DNA from: Candidatus Gastranaerophilales bacterium
GTDB lineage: Bacteria > Cyanobacteriota > Vampirovibrionia > Gastranaerophilales > Gastranaerophilaceae
Direction of reading: 5' to 3'
DNA length: 64,000 nt
NCBI GenBank assembly: GCA_944322615.1
Contig: CALUPH010000005.1
Coordinates: 78,241-142,240 of the forward strand
Made by a program: the position numbers and the translations under genes. Position 1 is the stretch's first letter. Each line of letters opens with the position of its first letter. The notes under the pieces were generated by a model. That model was given only the letters and a program-made list of their open reading frames with translations, was not told where the DNA came from and did no database searches. This document shows, one piece after another, positions 16,130 to 24,500 of this stretch.

Positions 16130-17166
16130 TGGTGAATCATAATTTTCAAACATTCATCTTGATGGAATTGAAACAGCGAATATGCTGTTTCAATTTCTTT
16201 TAAATCAAACTCATGTGTAATAAGAAAATCAGTAGATATTTTTTGTTCAGAAATAAGTTTAAGTAGATCCTTACAATGAATTGCATCAACCCCGCCTGTT
16301 TTAAATGTAAGATTTTTTCCATACATATCAGGTAAAGGTAAAATCATATTTCTATCATACATTGCAACAATACCGACGATTGCATTTGGACGTGCAATTT
16401 TCCAAGCCATTTCAAAAGTATCTTTTGTCCCAGCCGCTTCAATAACTGAATCTACTCCAATATTATTAGTTAATTTTTTTATTTCTTCTTCAATATTATT
16501 TTTTTTAGGATTCAGGGTAATATCAGCCAAACCTTCTTTTTCTGCAACCTTTAACCTATTTTCATTTATATCAATTGCAATAACAGATAAAGCCCCCATT
16601 AATTTTGCTGAAAGCATTGAACATAAACCTACAGGACCTGAACCAATAACAGCTACAATATCACCATCTTTTATCTGACACATTTCTGCACCAAAATAAC
16701 CGCTGGATAATATATCTCCGACAAATAATGCATTTTTAAATGTAACGTTATCAGGAATTTTGGTTAAACCTGTATCAGCAAACGGAACTCTAACATATTC
16801 AGCCTGACAACCATCAATTCTACATCCAAGCTCCCATCCGCCAATCTTACAATTATTAATAAACCCGTGCTTACAAAAATAACATTCACCGCAAAAAGTT
16901 ATACAATTAGCACTAACTCTATCACCTTTTTTTATATTTTTTACTTCAGAGCCAATATCTACGACTTCGCCGACAAATTCATGTCCTAAAACAATGTCGT
17001 TATTTGCTCTTGGAACAAAACCATGCATTATATGAAGGTCACTTGTACATATAGATGACAAAGTTACTCTTACAATTGCATCTTTTGAATTTTCAATTTT
17101 GGGCAGATTTCTTTCAGTTAATGCAATTCTATTTTTGTATAAAGTATTATAAACTAATGCTTTCAT
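16126..17166 (-). CDS. Zinc-dependent alcohol dehydrogenase (MDR superfamily)
   Basis: A medium-chain dehydrogenase that oxidises or reduces an alcohol with NAD(P). The catalytic zinc ligands are Cys40 (in CTSDLH) and His62-Glu63 (GHEFVGEV). The structural zinc is bound by Cys92, 95, 98 and 106. The nucleotide-binding motif GSGPVGL follows near residue 175. Length 346 aa is typical. The mix of features fits the threonine/sorbitol/alcohol dehydrogenase group; the substrate cannot be set, though a fermentative alcohol role would suit the other genes here. It follows a membrane-protein gene on the same strand by 14 nt. Confidence 0.85.
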   Translation of the reverse strand: MKALVYNTLYKNRIALTERNLPKIENSKDAIVRVTLSSICTSDLHIMHGFVPRANNDIVLGHEFVGEVVDIGSEVKNIKKGDRVSANCITFCGECYFCKHGFINNCKIGGWELGCRIDGCQAEYVRVPFADTGLTKIPDNVTFKNALFVGDILSSGYFGAEMCQIKDGDIVAVIGSGPVGLCSMLSAKLMGALSVIAIDINENRLKVAEKEGLADITLNPKKNNIEEEIKKLTNNIGVDSVIEAAGTKDTFEMAWKIARPNAIVGIVAMYDRNMILPLPDMYGKNLTFKTGGVDAIHCKDLLKLISEQKISTDFLITHEFDLKEIETAYSLFQFHQDECLKIMIHH

Positions 17167-17180
17167 ATTTTTATTATAAA

Positions 17181-18563
17181 CTAAGTTTGATTATTTAGTT
17201 CAATATCTTTGAATATTTCAGGAGCTTGCTGTTTAGCATATATAATAAAATTCATTTTATCTTTTGCTTCATCTTTTTGTTGATGATTATATCTGTATTG
17301 AGTCCATAATCTTGTAATTGCAGAAAGTGTTAGCCCCATAAAAAGCAGACTAAAAGCATATGGTACTGCACTTACAAAAGCTGTTTCTTTTGTTAATCTT
17401 GAAAGTTCTTTAGCAGGATTTGTATTTCTTGCTTTAGCTATCTTTTCGGCTAATTTTGGCAGTTCTGCTCTTGTTGGAAGATTCAATCCGTTTTCCGTCG
17501 TTTTCGATAAGATATCTGAAAATTTATTATTCTTCTTTAATATTTTTGTAAAAGCTTTTTCAAATAATTCACCGCCAAAAATTGTATAGAAAACAACCAA
17601 AGGTACTCTTGTCCAAACTTCAGCAACGTCAAGCTTTCCTCTATCTTCAGCCGCCTTAGAATATCCAAATAAACCTAATATTGCTGTAAGAGCCAATTGC
17701 CCTTTACTAAGTGCCAGTTTACCGTTATTATTTGCAAAATCCAAACTGAACTTGCTTAATACATTTGAAACTTTTTCTGATTTTATTCCGGCCTTACTTA
17801 CCATTTTTGCAGCTGTTTTACCAGGTTCAAGTATAGTCTTACTTACATTCTGCAACAGATCTGATTTATGTCCGTTTAATGCTAAAGCAACCCCTGAAGC
17901 AACTCCTACTCCTGATAATATTAAAGCTTTTTTTAGCTGTCTTTTAGAATTTTTTTCAACTCTTTCTTGTTGTTCTTTATCTTCTGTCTCTTTATGTGTT
18001 TTATCTAAATTAGCAATATTATTAAAATTACTTTTTTTGAATGTCTTTAAGGTGAAAAGATTTTTTGCAAAACTCAATGTATATTCAGCAATAGGAATTG
18101 CAGCACAAGCTAAAACAATACCTGCTTTTGTTGAAATTGCACGTTTTTTTACTTCGTCACTAATTGCTGTATTTGATGTAATTTGTTCAACTGTCTTTGG
18201 AATTTGTTCATTTACTTTATCTTTTAAGGATGTTGGCAGTATATTTTTAAATATTTTATTTCTAAATAATTTTTCTCCTAAAATAGGTGATGCAAAATAA
18301 AATATTCCGGATTCAAGAAATTCTAAAAAAGACATTTCAGCAAAATCAGCTTTACTTCTGGCAAAGATAGCTTTAGGTGCCCAATTTGTTGCTGTATCTT
18401 GAATAAATCTGGTTGAAGATAAATTTTCTTGAGATTTTAGAAAAATATCTGCAATCTTAGCTGCACCACTTAATGTTGCTGAACTTTTAAAAGATATATT
18501 TTTTTGTCTTTTATTTGAGTTATTGTTATTTTTTAAATTATTATAGTTATTTACCTTAATCAT
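17181..18563 (-). CDS. Orphan multi-pass membrane protein with N-terminal SFKS motif
   Basis: No family recognised. AGAGG precedes the ATG. The N-terminus is Asn/Lys-rich and ends in NISFKSSA (SFKS at 24-27), a variant of the S-F-x-G motif seen in other orphans here. Hydrophobic helices are visible around residues 75-95, 150-170, 213-228, 285-300, 327-345 and 400-425, separated by long charged helical stretches. The chain looks helical throughout and has no signal peptide. Its stop lies 14 nt before the dehydrogenase start, so they may share a transcript. Confidence 0.65.
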   Translation of the reverse strand: MIKVNNYNNLKNNNNSNKRQKNISFKSSATLSGAAKIADIFLKSQENLSSTRFIQDTATNWAPKAIFARSKADFAEMSFLEFLESGIFYFASPILGEKLFRNKIFKNILPTSLKDKVNEQIPKTVEQITSNTAISDEVKKRAISTKAGIVLACAAIPIAEYTLSFAKNLFTLKTFKKSNFNNIANLDKTHKETEDKEQQERVEKNSKRQLKKALILSGVGVASGVALALNGHKSDLLQNVSKTILEPGKTAAKMVSKAGIKSEKVSNVLSKFSLDFANNNGKLALSKGQLALTAILGLFGYSKAAEDRGKLDVAEVWTRVPLVVFYTIFGGELFEKAFTKILKKNNKFSDILSKTTENGLNLPTRAELPKLAEKIAKARNTNPAKELSRLTKETAFVSAVPYAFSLLFMGLTLSAITRLWTQYRYNHQQKDEAKDKMNFIIYAKQQAPEIFKDIELNNQT

Positions 18564-18593
18564 TGTGACCTCTATATTTATTTACACTAAACT

Positions 18594-18622
18594 AAAAAAG
18601 CTGCCTATTTATAAGGCAGCTT
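18594..18622 (-). terminator. Terminator of a short minus-strand transcript
   Basis: AAGCTGCC (18598-18605) pairs with GGCAGCTT (18615-18622), followed on the minus strand by a run of T. It lies 31 nt upstream of the 17181-18563 gene, so it must end a transcript arising to its right, where the only open frame is a 22-codon one. Confidence 0.8.
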
Positions 18623-18642
18623 CTAAATTATTTTAACGAGGT

Positions 18643-18711
18643 TCACATTCGCAACAAATAATGACTGCCTGACTCTAAGCCTTGCATTTGCATAATCATA
18701 TTCATCATCAT
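18643..18711 (-). CDS. Possible 22-residue Met-rich micro-protein
   Basis: The frame starts with three ATG codons and reads MMMNMIMQMQGLESGSHYLL plus two residues; eight of 22 residues are Met. No clear Shine-Dalgarno is seen. It lies between a TTGACA box (18776-18781) and a strong terminator (18594-18622), so the stretch is probably transcribed by itself. It may equally be a small RNA: a +1 frame near its end reads CCECEPR, so a sequencing or real frameshift could hide a Cys-rich tail. Coding status uncertain. Confidence 0.3.
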   Translation of the reverse strand: MMMNMIMQMQGLESGSHYLLRM

Positions 18712-18786
18712 TTGTTTGTTAAAATATAACATAGTATCCCTTGTTTTTCTCAAGGTTAACTCAATAGATTTTCTTTGTCAATATAT

Positions 18787-20070
18787 TTATATAATATCTA
18801 TAGTCTTTATTTCTATATTTTTTAGTATTTCATTATATGCTATCAATTCTGTATTTATAAAAACTTCGTTTATTATTTTATATAATTTCAATCTGACTTC
18901 TTTATTGCAGATAATCAAGTTATTAGCTCTTTTATCAATTTTGTTTAATAGTTTATTTATTATTGTTTTTTCTTGATTATATGATTTACACTCTATAATA
19001 TCTTTATATGTTTCATTTGATAATTCATAACCTAATATATAATTTTCTTTTGCATATCTATTAGTGATTTGTGTTCTATAACTAATATCTAACCTGATTT
19101 TCTCACTTATTTTATCTGCTTCTTGCTCTAAATAATATTCATTATAAAGAAGAACAAATTTTATAAAATCTTTAACAGAGATATTTTCCTTTATAAGATT
19201 AGACATAGTCATTATAAATTTTCTATTGATACTCTTTTTATCAATAAATTTAAAATCATTTTTATATACTTTTTCAGATTTTTGCAATAATTTATATAAA
19301 TCTGATATTCGCAAAATTTCATCAGCATTTTTTATACATATAGACTTTAATACATCATATATTATTCTTATTGAGTTAAATTTATTTCCTTCAAAATTAT
19401 AAGGAATGTCTGCTTCTTTTACCCAATATACAGGTTTATCAAAAATAATATAATTTTCTGTAATACATTCTTTACTAAAATCAGAAGGAATTTGGTCAAT
19501 ACAAATTAAATTTGGGTATACATTAAAAGCTACTTTAATATTATTCCTTACTAATATTTGGCATTCATTCTTATTTGCAATAGATATATCAACAAGTCTA
19601 ATGTAGGGAATAATATATCCCAATTTTTGAATTAATTCATTTCTTAATAGCTGTATAAAAAAAAGTAAAGTTCCATCTTGCTTGTTATAATCACTATCTG
19701 AATACTTTGTATCCACAAGTCTTATAAGATTTTTACCAAGTATTATTTTTATAATATCTACTCCAATACCGTCTGAAATTGAATCATATTCAAGATTAGG
19801 AGTATCATTAATTGCCGGTAATAATGATTTGCTTGTTAAAATAATTATTATACGTATTACAAAAAATAAAATATAAACAATTACAGTAAAAAATATAACT
19901 AGTTTTAGAATATAAGATGGTAAAAGATTAAACAAATAAACTAGATATAAAAGTAAAATATTTATAATGATATATAAAAGAATTGGTCCAGAAAATATTC
20001 TGGATTTTCCATACTCAAGCACTTGACAAAGCTTAACATTATTAAGATACTCATTCTTTAAATTTAGCAT
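18787..20070 (-). CDS. Orphan membrane protein, 427 aa
   Basis: No family recognised. Two strong hydrophobic helices lie near the N-terminus (about residues 28-50 and 52-80), so the bulk of the chain is a soluble domain on one side of the membrane. That part is rich in Ile, Asn and Lys, mixed helix and strand, and includes an early stretch that reads like a sensor or nuclease-like fold (GVDIIKIILGKNLIRLVDTKYSDSD), with nothing decisive. Base usage is even more AT-rich than that of the flanking hydrogenase genes. It sits alone, separated from hydA by a terminator. Confidence 0.55.
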   Translation of the reverse strand: MLNLKNEYLNNVKLCQVLEYGKSRIFSGPILLYIIINILLLYLVYLFNLLPSYILKLVIFFTVIVYILFFVIRIIIILTSKSLLPAINDTPNLEYDSISDGIGVDIIKIILGKNLIRLVDTKYSDSDYNKQDGTLLFFIQLLRNELIQKLGYIIPYIRLVDISIANKNECQILVRNNIKVAFNVYPNLICIDQIPSDFSKECITENYIIFDKPVYWVKEADIPYNFEGNKFNSIRIIYDVLKSICIKNADEILRISDLYKLLQKSEKVYKNDFKFIDKKSINRKFIMTMSNLIKENISVKDFIKFVLLYNEYYLEQEADKISEKIRLDISYRTQITNRYAKENYILGYELSNETYKDIIECKSYNQEKTIINKLLNKIDKRANNLIICNKEVRLKLYKIINEVFINTELIAYNEILKNIEIKTIDII

Positions 20071-20089
20071 ATTTATATACTACCCAAAT

Positions 20090-20127
20090 AAAAGAAATCA
20101 TTAACTAAAATGTTAATGACTTCTTTT
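20090..20127. terminator. Terminator of the hydrogenase operon
   Basis: A 16-bp hairpin (20090-20105 with 20112-20127, at least one G-T pair) with a 6-nt loop lies 20 nt after the hydA stop. A/T runs on both sides allow function in either direction. Confidence 0.8.
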
Positions 20128-20147
20128 AATCTAAGTAATATCTATAC

Positions 20148-21899
20148 TTAAATATCCTTATAAGAACCTTTGAATTTATCAGAGTATGTAGTATGCAACA
20201 GATGATGTGCAATTTCACTACCTGGTTTACCTCCTAAACATTCATTATAAAGTTTTATAATGTCAGGATTTTGATGTGAACGTCTGAATTCCAAGTTTCT
20301 ATCTTCTTCATATAAGCCTTCTGCTCTTTTTTCTTTAATAGAAGAATCAGAACAGCTGATTGGTTGACCGCCTCCGTTTACACAGCCTCCCGGGCAAGCC
20401 ATTACTTCTAAAATATGAAAATCTGATGTTCCCGCTTTAATTTCTTTTAAAGATTTTTCAGCTTCTTTTAATGTAGATACAACTCTAACTTTAACAGATG
20501 TACCTTTTATATCAACAACTAAATCTTTTGTTCTTGATTTAGCATCGACACCTCTTAAGGTTTTAATATCTACATTTGAAAGTTCTTCACCTGTTACCAT
20601 GTTGTATGCTGTCCTTACTGCAGCTTCAGCAACACCGCCTGACGCACCAAAAATAGTTGCAGCACCGGTATATTGTCCAAATGGAGAATTTGCTTCTTCT
20701 TCTTTTAACTTTCTAAAGTCAATACCTGCAGCTTTTATCATTTTTGCAAATTCTTTTGTTGTAAGAACAAAATCTGTTTCGTTTATTAGTTGTTCTCTTA
20801 TTGCTTCATATTTTTTCGCAGTACAAGGCATAATTGAAACTACAACAATATCTTCTTTTTTATAACCTTCATAATATTTTGGCAAAAATTCCTTTAATAC
20901 AGGAGACAACATGCCTTGTGGAGACTTACAAGTTGATAAATGAGAAAGTAATTCAGGATGTTGAGTTTCCAAATATCTTACCCAAGCAGGACAGCAGGAT
21001 GTAAATAAAGGCAACTTTTCACCTTTTGTTAATCTTTGAACAAATTCGTTAGCTTCTTCCATTATTGTTAAATCAGCAGAAAAATTAGTATCAAAAATCA
21101 AATCAAAACCTAATCTTCTAGCCGCTGCGTATATTTTGCCAATTGTATTTTCACCGGGTTCTAAGTTAAATTCTTCACCTAATGCAACTCTAACTGATGG
21201 TGCTATTTGGACTACAACTTTTTTTGTTGAATCATTTATTTTTTCCCAAACGGCATCTATACTTGACTTTATTGTTAAAGCACCTGTAGGACAAACTGCT
21301 TGACATTGTCCGCAGAATACACAATCAACCTGACTTAAAAATCTACCGTTCATTGGTTCTATTCTTGTATTAGAGCCTCTGTTTACAAATCCGAGTACAC
21401 TGTGACCTTGAAATTCAGAACAAGCTCTTACGCAAGCACCGCACAATATACATTTTGAAGGATCTCTAACAATAGAAGGATTATAATCATCAACAGGCAA
21501 ATAATCTTCTTTTTCAAGTTTCGGAAACCTAATATCTGTAATACCATATTCCATTGCATACTTTTGAAGTTCACAATTACCTGATTTATCACAAGTCAAG
21601 CATTCACATTTATGATTTGCCAATAATAATTCTAAAACTGTTTTTCTAATTTTCCTTACGCGATCGGTATTTAAATGAACTTTTAAACCTGCTTCAGGGG
21701 GCATTGTACAAGATGATTGAATACCGCGTCCTTCAATTTCAACAACACACATACGGCAAGCACCAAACGAAGTTAAATCAGGACGGTAACAAAATGTTGG
21801 AACATTTAAGCCTGCTTTTCTTATTACTTCTAACAAATTAGGTTCATCAGAAAATTCAACTTCCATTCCGTCTATAAATAATGTTTTATTATCTGTCAT
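20148..21899 (-). CDS. hydA: [FeFe] hydrogenase catalytic subunit, NAD-linked trimeric type
   Basis: This subunit makes or uses H2 at the H-cluster. In order there are a 2Fe-2S plant-type domain (Cys37, 48, 51, 64), the His-Cys3 4Fe-4S site (around residues 96-109), and two 4Fe-4S ferredoxin motifs (150-160 and 193-203). The H-cluster domain follows with TSCCPAW (300-306), MPCTAKKYE (357-365) and MACPGGCVNGGGQP (500-513); all cluster ligands and the proton-relay Cys are present. A good AAGGA site precedes the start. It forms an operon with NuoF- and NuoE-like subunits, which identifies the electron-bifurcating HydABC/Hnd type using ferredoxin and NAD(P)H. No maturase genes (hydE, F, G) lie in the window. 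Confidence 0.93.
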   Translation of the reverse strand: MTDNKTLFIDGMEVEFSDEPNLLEVIRKAGLNVPTFCYRPDLTSFGACRMCVVEIEGRGIQSSCTMPPEAGLKVHLNTDRVRKIRKTVLELLLANHKCECLTCDKSGNCELQKYAMEYGITDIRFPKLEKEDYLPVDDYNPSIVRDPSKCILCGACVRACSEFQGHSVLGFVNRGSNTRIEPMNGRFLSQVDCVFCGQCQAVCPTGALTIKSSIDAVWEKINDSTKKVVVQIAPSVRVALGEEFNLEPGENTIGKIYAAARRLGFDLIFDTNFSADLTIMEEANEFVQRLTKGEKLPLFTSCCPAWVRYLETQHPELLSHLSTCKSPQGMLSPVLKEFLPKYYEGYKKEDIVVVSIMPCTAKKYEAIREQLINETDFVLTTKEFAKMIKAAGIDFRKLKEEEANSPFGQYTGAATIFGASGGVAEAAVRTAYNMVTGEELSNVDIKTLRGVDAKSRTKDLVVDIKGTSVKVRVVSTLKEAEKSLKEIKAGTSDFHILEVMACPGGCVNGGGQPISCSDSSIKEKRAEGLYEEDRNLEFRRSHQNPDIIKLYNECLGGKPGSEIAHHLLHTTYSDKFKGSYKDI

Positions 21900-21917
21900 A
21901 ATTCTATCCTTATTCTA

Positions 21918-23780
21918 TTACTCTAAGACTATTGCTCTAAACGGACAATTCGTCAAACAAGCTTCACACTTAATACATTTTTCCTGATTTATATGGTGCG
22001 GATTTTTTACAGTTCCTTCAATAGCACCAACAGGACAAACTCTTGCACATTTTGTACAACCACGACATAAGTCTTCATTTATTACAACTTTCTTCATTGC
22101 TGTACAAACTCCGGCAGGACATTTTTTGTCTTTTATGTGAGCAATATATTCATCTTTAAAATATTTTAATGTTGAAAGTACAGGATTTGGAGCTGTTTTA
22201 CCAAGTCCGCATAATGAACCGTCTTTTACTACATGAGCCAATTCTTCTAACTCATCCAAATCTTTCATTTCACCTTTACCGGCAACAATCTTTTCAAGTA
22301 TTTTCAATAGATTTTTTGTACCTTCTCTGCAAGGTACACATTTTCCGCAACTTTCATGTTGAGTAAAATTCATAAAGAATCTTGCAACTTCAACAATACA
22401 AGTTTTATCACTCATTACAACAAGTCCGCCTGAACCAACCATTGCACCTGCTCTGATTAAGTTATCATAGTCCATTGGAATATCAAGATGTTCTTCTGTT
22501 AAGCAGCCTCCTGATGGACCACCGATTTGAACAGCTTTAAATTTTTTACCATCTCTCATACCACCACCGATATCAAAAATGATTTCTCTTAAAGTTGTAC
22601 CCATTGGAACTTCTATCAAACCTGTATTATTTACATCACCTGTTAATGCAAATGTTTTTGTTCCTTTTGAAGTTGCTGTTCCCATTTGTGAAAACCAATC
22701 AGCACCTTTTAATATAATAACAGGTACATTTGCAAGTGTTTCTACGTTGTTTATCAAAGTTGGTCTGCCAAATAAACCCTTATTTGCCGGGAATGGCGGT
22801 TTTGGTCTTGGCATTCCTCTTTCACCTTCAATAGAAGCAATTAATGCTGTTTCTTCACCGCAAACAAAAGCACCTGCCCCTTCTTTAATATGAATATCTA
22901 AAGAGAAGTTGCTTCCCATAATATTTTTGCCTAAGAAGTTTCTTTCTTCCGCATCTTTTATTGCTTTTCTTAAACGTTTAATTGCTAAAGGATATTCAGC
23001 TCTTACATAGATATAACCTTCATCAGCACCAATAGCAAATGCTGCTATAGCCATACCTTCAAGAAGTTTATGAGGGTCACCTTCCATAACGCTTCTATCC
23101 ATAAATGCGCCCGGGTCACCTTCATCTCCGTTACAAACAATATATGATTTACCGCCTCTGTTTGCCGCCGTAAATTTCCATTTTCTTCCGGTAGGGAAAC
23201 CTCCGCCGCCTCTACCTCGTAAACCTGATTTTTCTATAGTTTCAATTACATTATCAGGATTATTTTCTTCAATAACTTTTGCTAATGCTTCATACCCTCT
23301 AACAGCAATTGCTTCATCTATGCTTTCAGCATTTATATTACCGCAATTTGCAAGTGCTGTTCTTGTTTGTTTTGCATAAAAATTAATATGTTCATCATCT
23401 GGAACATGTTGATGTGTTTTAGGATCAACATACATTAGCCTTTCAACAGGCTTATTATTTTTAATATGACTTTCAAAAATTTCTTCTACATCACTTTCTT
23501 TTACTTTTACATAAGTGATTTTCATATCAGGTATTACAACTAAAACACCTTGTTCACAAAACCCGTGACAACCTGTCGGAACAACTGTCATTTTGTCATA
23601 TTGAGTTAAAATTGATACATTTGCACCTAATTCTTTGAATTTTTCAATTACCTTTAAAGAACCATTAGCAACACAACCTGTGCCGGCACAAACTAACACT
23701 CTTAATCCTTGAGATTTTATTAAATCTTTTGCTTTATCTTGTTCATTTTGCATATTAATGTTCAATTTTGTTTTTTCCAT
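21918..23780 (-). CDS. hydB: Hydrogenase diaphorase subunit, NuoF-like
   Basis: This subunit binds FMN and NAD(P)H and, in bifurcating hydrogenases, carries the electron-splitting site. The N-terminal part (about 25-125) is a thioredoxin-like 2Fe-2S domain (CAGTGC and PTGCHGFC). The NuoF core has GRGGGGFPTGRKW for FMN/NADH and ESCGKCVPCREGT as the 4Fe-4S motif. The C-terminus adds two ferredoxin motifs (CRGCTKCARVCP and CIKCEACLTNCP). Its start overlaps the hydC stop by one base. Length 620 aa is normal for HydB/HndC. Confidence 0.92.
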   Translation of the reverse strand: MEKTKLNINMQNEQDKAKDLIKSQGLRVLVCAGTGCVANGSLKVIEKFKELGANVSILTQYDKMTVVPTGCHGFCEQGVLVVIPDMKITYVKVKESDVEEIFESHIKNNKPVERLMYVDPKTHQHVPDDEHINFYAKQTRTALANCGNINAESIDEAIAVRGYEALAKVIEENNPDNVIETIEKSGLRGRGGGGFPTGRKWKFTAANRGGKSYIVCNGDEGDPGAFMDRSVMEGDPHKLLEGMAIAAFAIGADEGYIYVRAEYPLAIKRLRKAIKDAEERNFLGKNIMGSNFSLDIHIKEGAGAFVCGEETALIASIEGERGMPRPKPPFPANKGLFGRPTLINNVETLANVPVIILKGADWFSQMGTATSKGTKTFALTGDVNNTGLIEVPMGTTLREIIFDIGGGMRDGKKFKAVQIGGPSGGCLTEEHLDIPMDYDNLIRAGAMVGSGGLVVMSDKTCIVEVARFFMNFTQHESCGKCVPCREGTKNLLKILEKIVAGKGEMKDLDELEELAHVVKDGSLCGLGKTAPNPVLSTLKYFKDEYIAHIKDKKCPAGVCTAMKKVVINEDLCRGCTKCARVCPVGAIEGTVKNPHHINQEKCIKCEACLTNCPFRAIVLE

Positions 23781-24271
23781 TATTTATCTTCCTTTATTAA
23801 GGTATCTAATATTATAGTGATAGCATCTGAAGTCATTTGAGGATATACTTTATCATTGATAACAACTACAGGAGCTAACCCACAAGCACCTAAACAACTT
23901 ACTGTTTCTAGAGAGAATAAACCATTTTCACTTGTAAGTTGTTTGTCTTTCATATTAAGTTTCGCTCTAATAGCATTTAAAACTGGCATTGAACCTCTAA
24001 CGTGGCATGCTGTTCCATCACAAACTTTAATTTCATATTTACCTTTTGGCTCCAATGAAAATTGTGCATAAAAAGTTGCCACCCCAAAAACTGTTGCGGG
24101 TGACAATCCTTCTATCTTTTCACCTATATAAATCATTGCATCTTCAGGTAAATAACGATATATTTCCTGTACTTTTTGCAAAATTGCAATTAAATTAGAT
24201 TTTTTACCACCGAACGATTGGATAATTTCATCCAACTTTGCTGTGCTGATTACAGAAGATCCTGCACTCAT
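23780..24271 (-). CDS. hydC: Hydrogenase subunit, NuoE-like 2Fe-2S protein
   Basis: A thioredoxin-fold 2Fe-2S protein of 163 aa that carries electrons next to the NuoF-like subunit. The four cysteines are in VCDGTACHVRGS and SCLGACGLAP, the usual C-x4-C plus C-x3-C arrangement. The helical N-terminal domain (YRYLPEDAMIYIGEKIEGLSP) is typical. It is the first gene of the hydCBA operon; GGAGTAAAGG precedes the ATG. The 229 nt upstream, shared with the divergent TPR gene, should hold the promoter. Confidence 0.92.
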   Translation of the reverse strand: MSAGSSVISTAKLDEIIQSFGGKKSNLIAILQKVQEIYRYLPEDAMIYIGEKIEGLSPATVFGVATFYAQFSLEPKGKYEIKVCDGTACHVRGSMPVLNAIRAKLNMKDKQLTSENGLFSLETVSCLGACGLAPVVVINDKVYPQMTSDAITIILDTLIKEDK

Positions 24272-24500
24272 CCTTTACTCCTATTCTATATCTATTAATT
24301 TCCTTTTCTCAAATTATAACATTTTTTTTAGATTTTTTTTATTACTTCATATTTCTTACCATTTATATTTCTAATATTAATTTTTTCTTTTTATTAATCA
24401 TTAAATTTCATTTTTTGCATAAAATAATTATTCACTTTTACTATATCAATATTCTTATTGTTGTTATAAAATATATGTAACATTAAGGAGACTAGTCGAT

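Noticed and set aside
17752..18300. 182-aa plus-strand frame
   Set aside because: Antisense shadow of the 460-aa membrane protein, which has a proper start and ribosome binding site.
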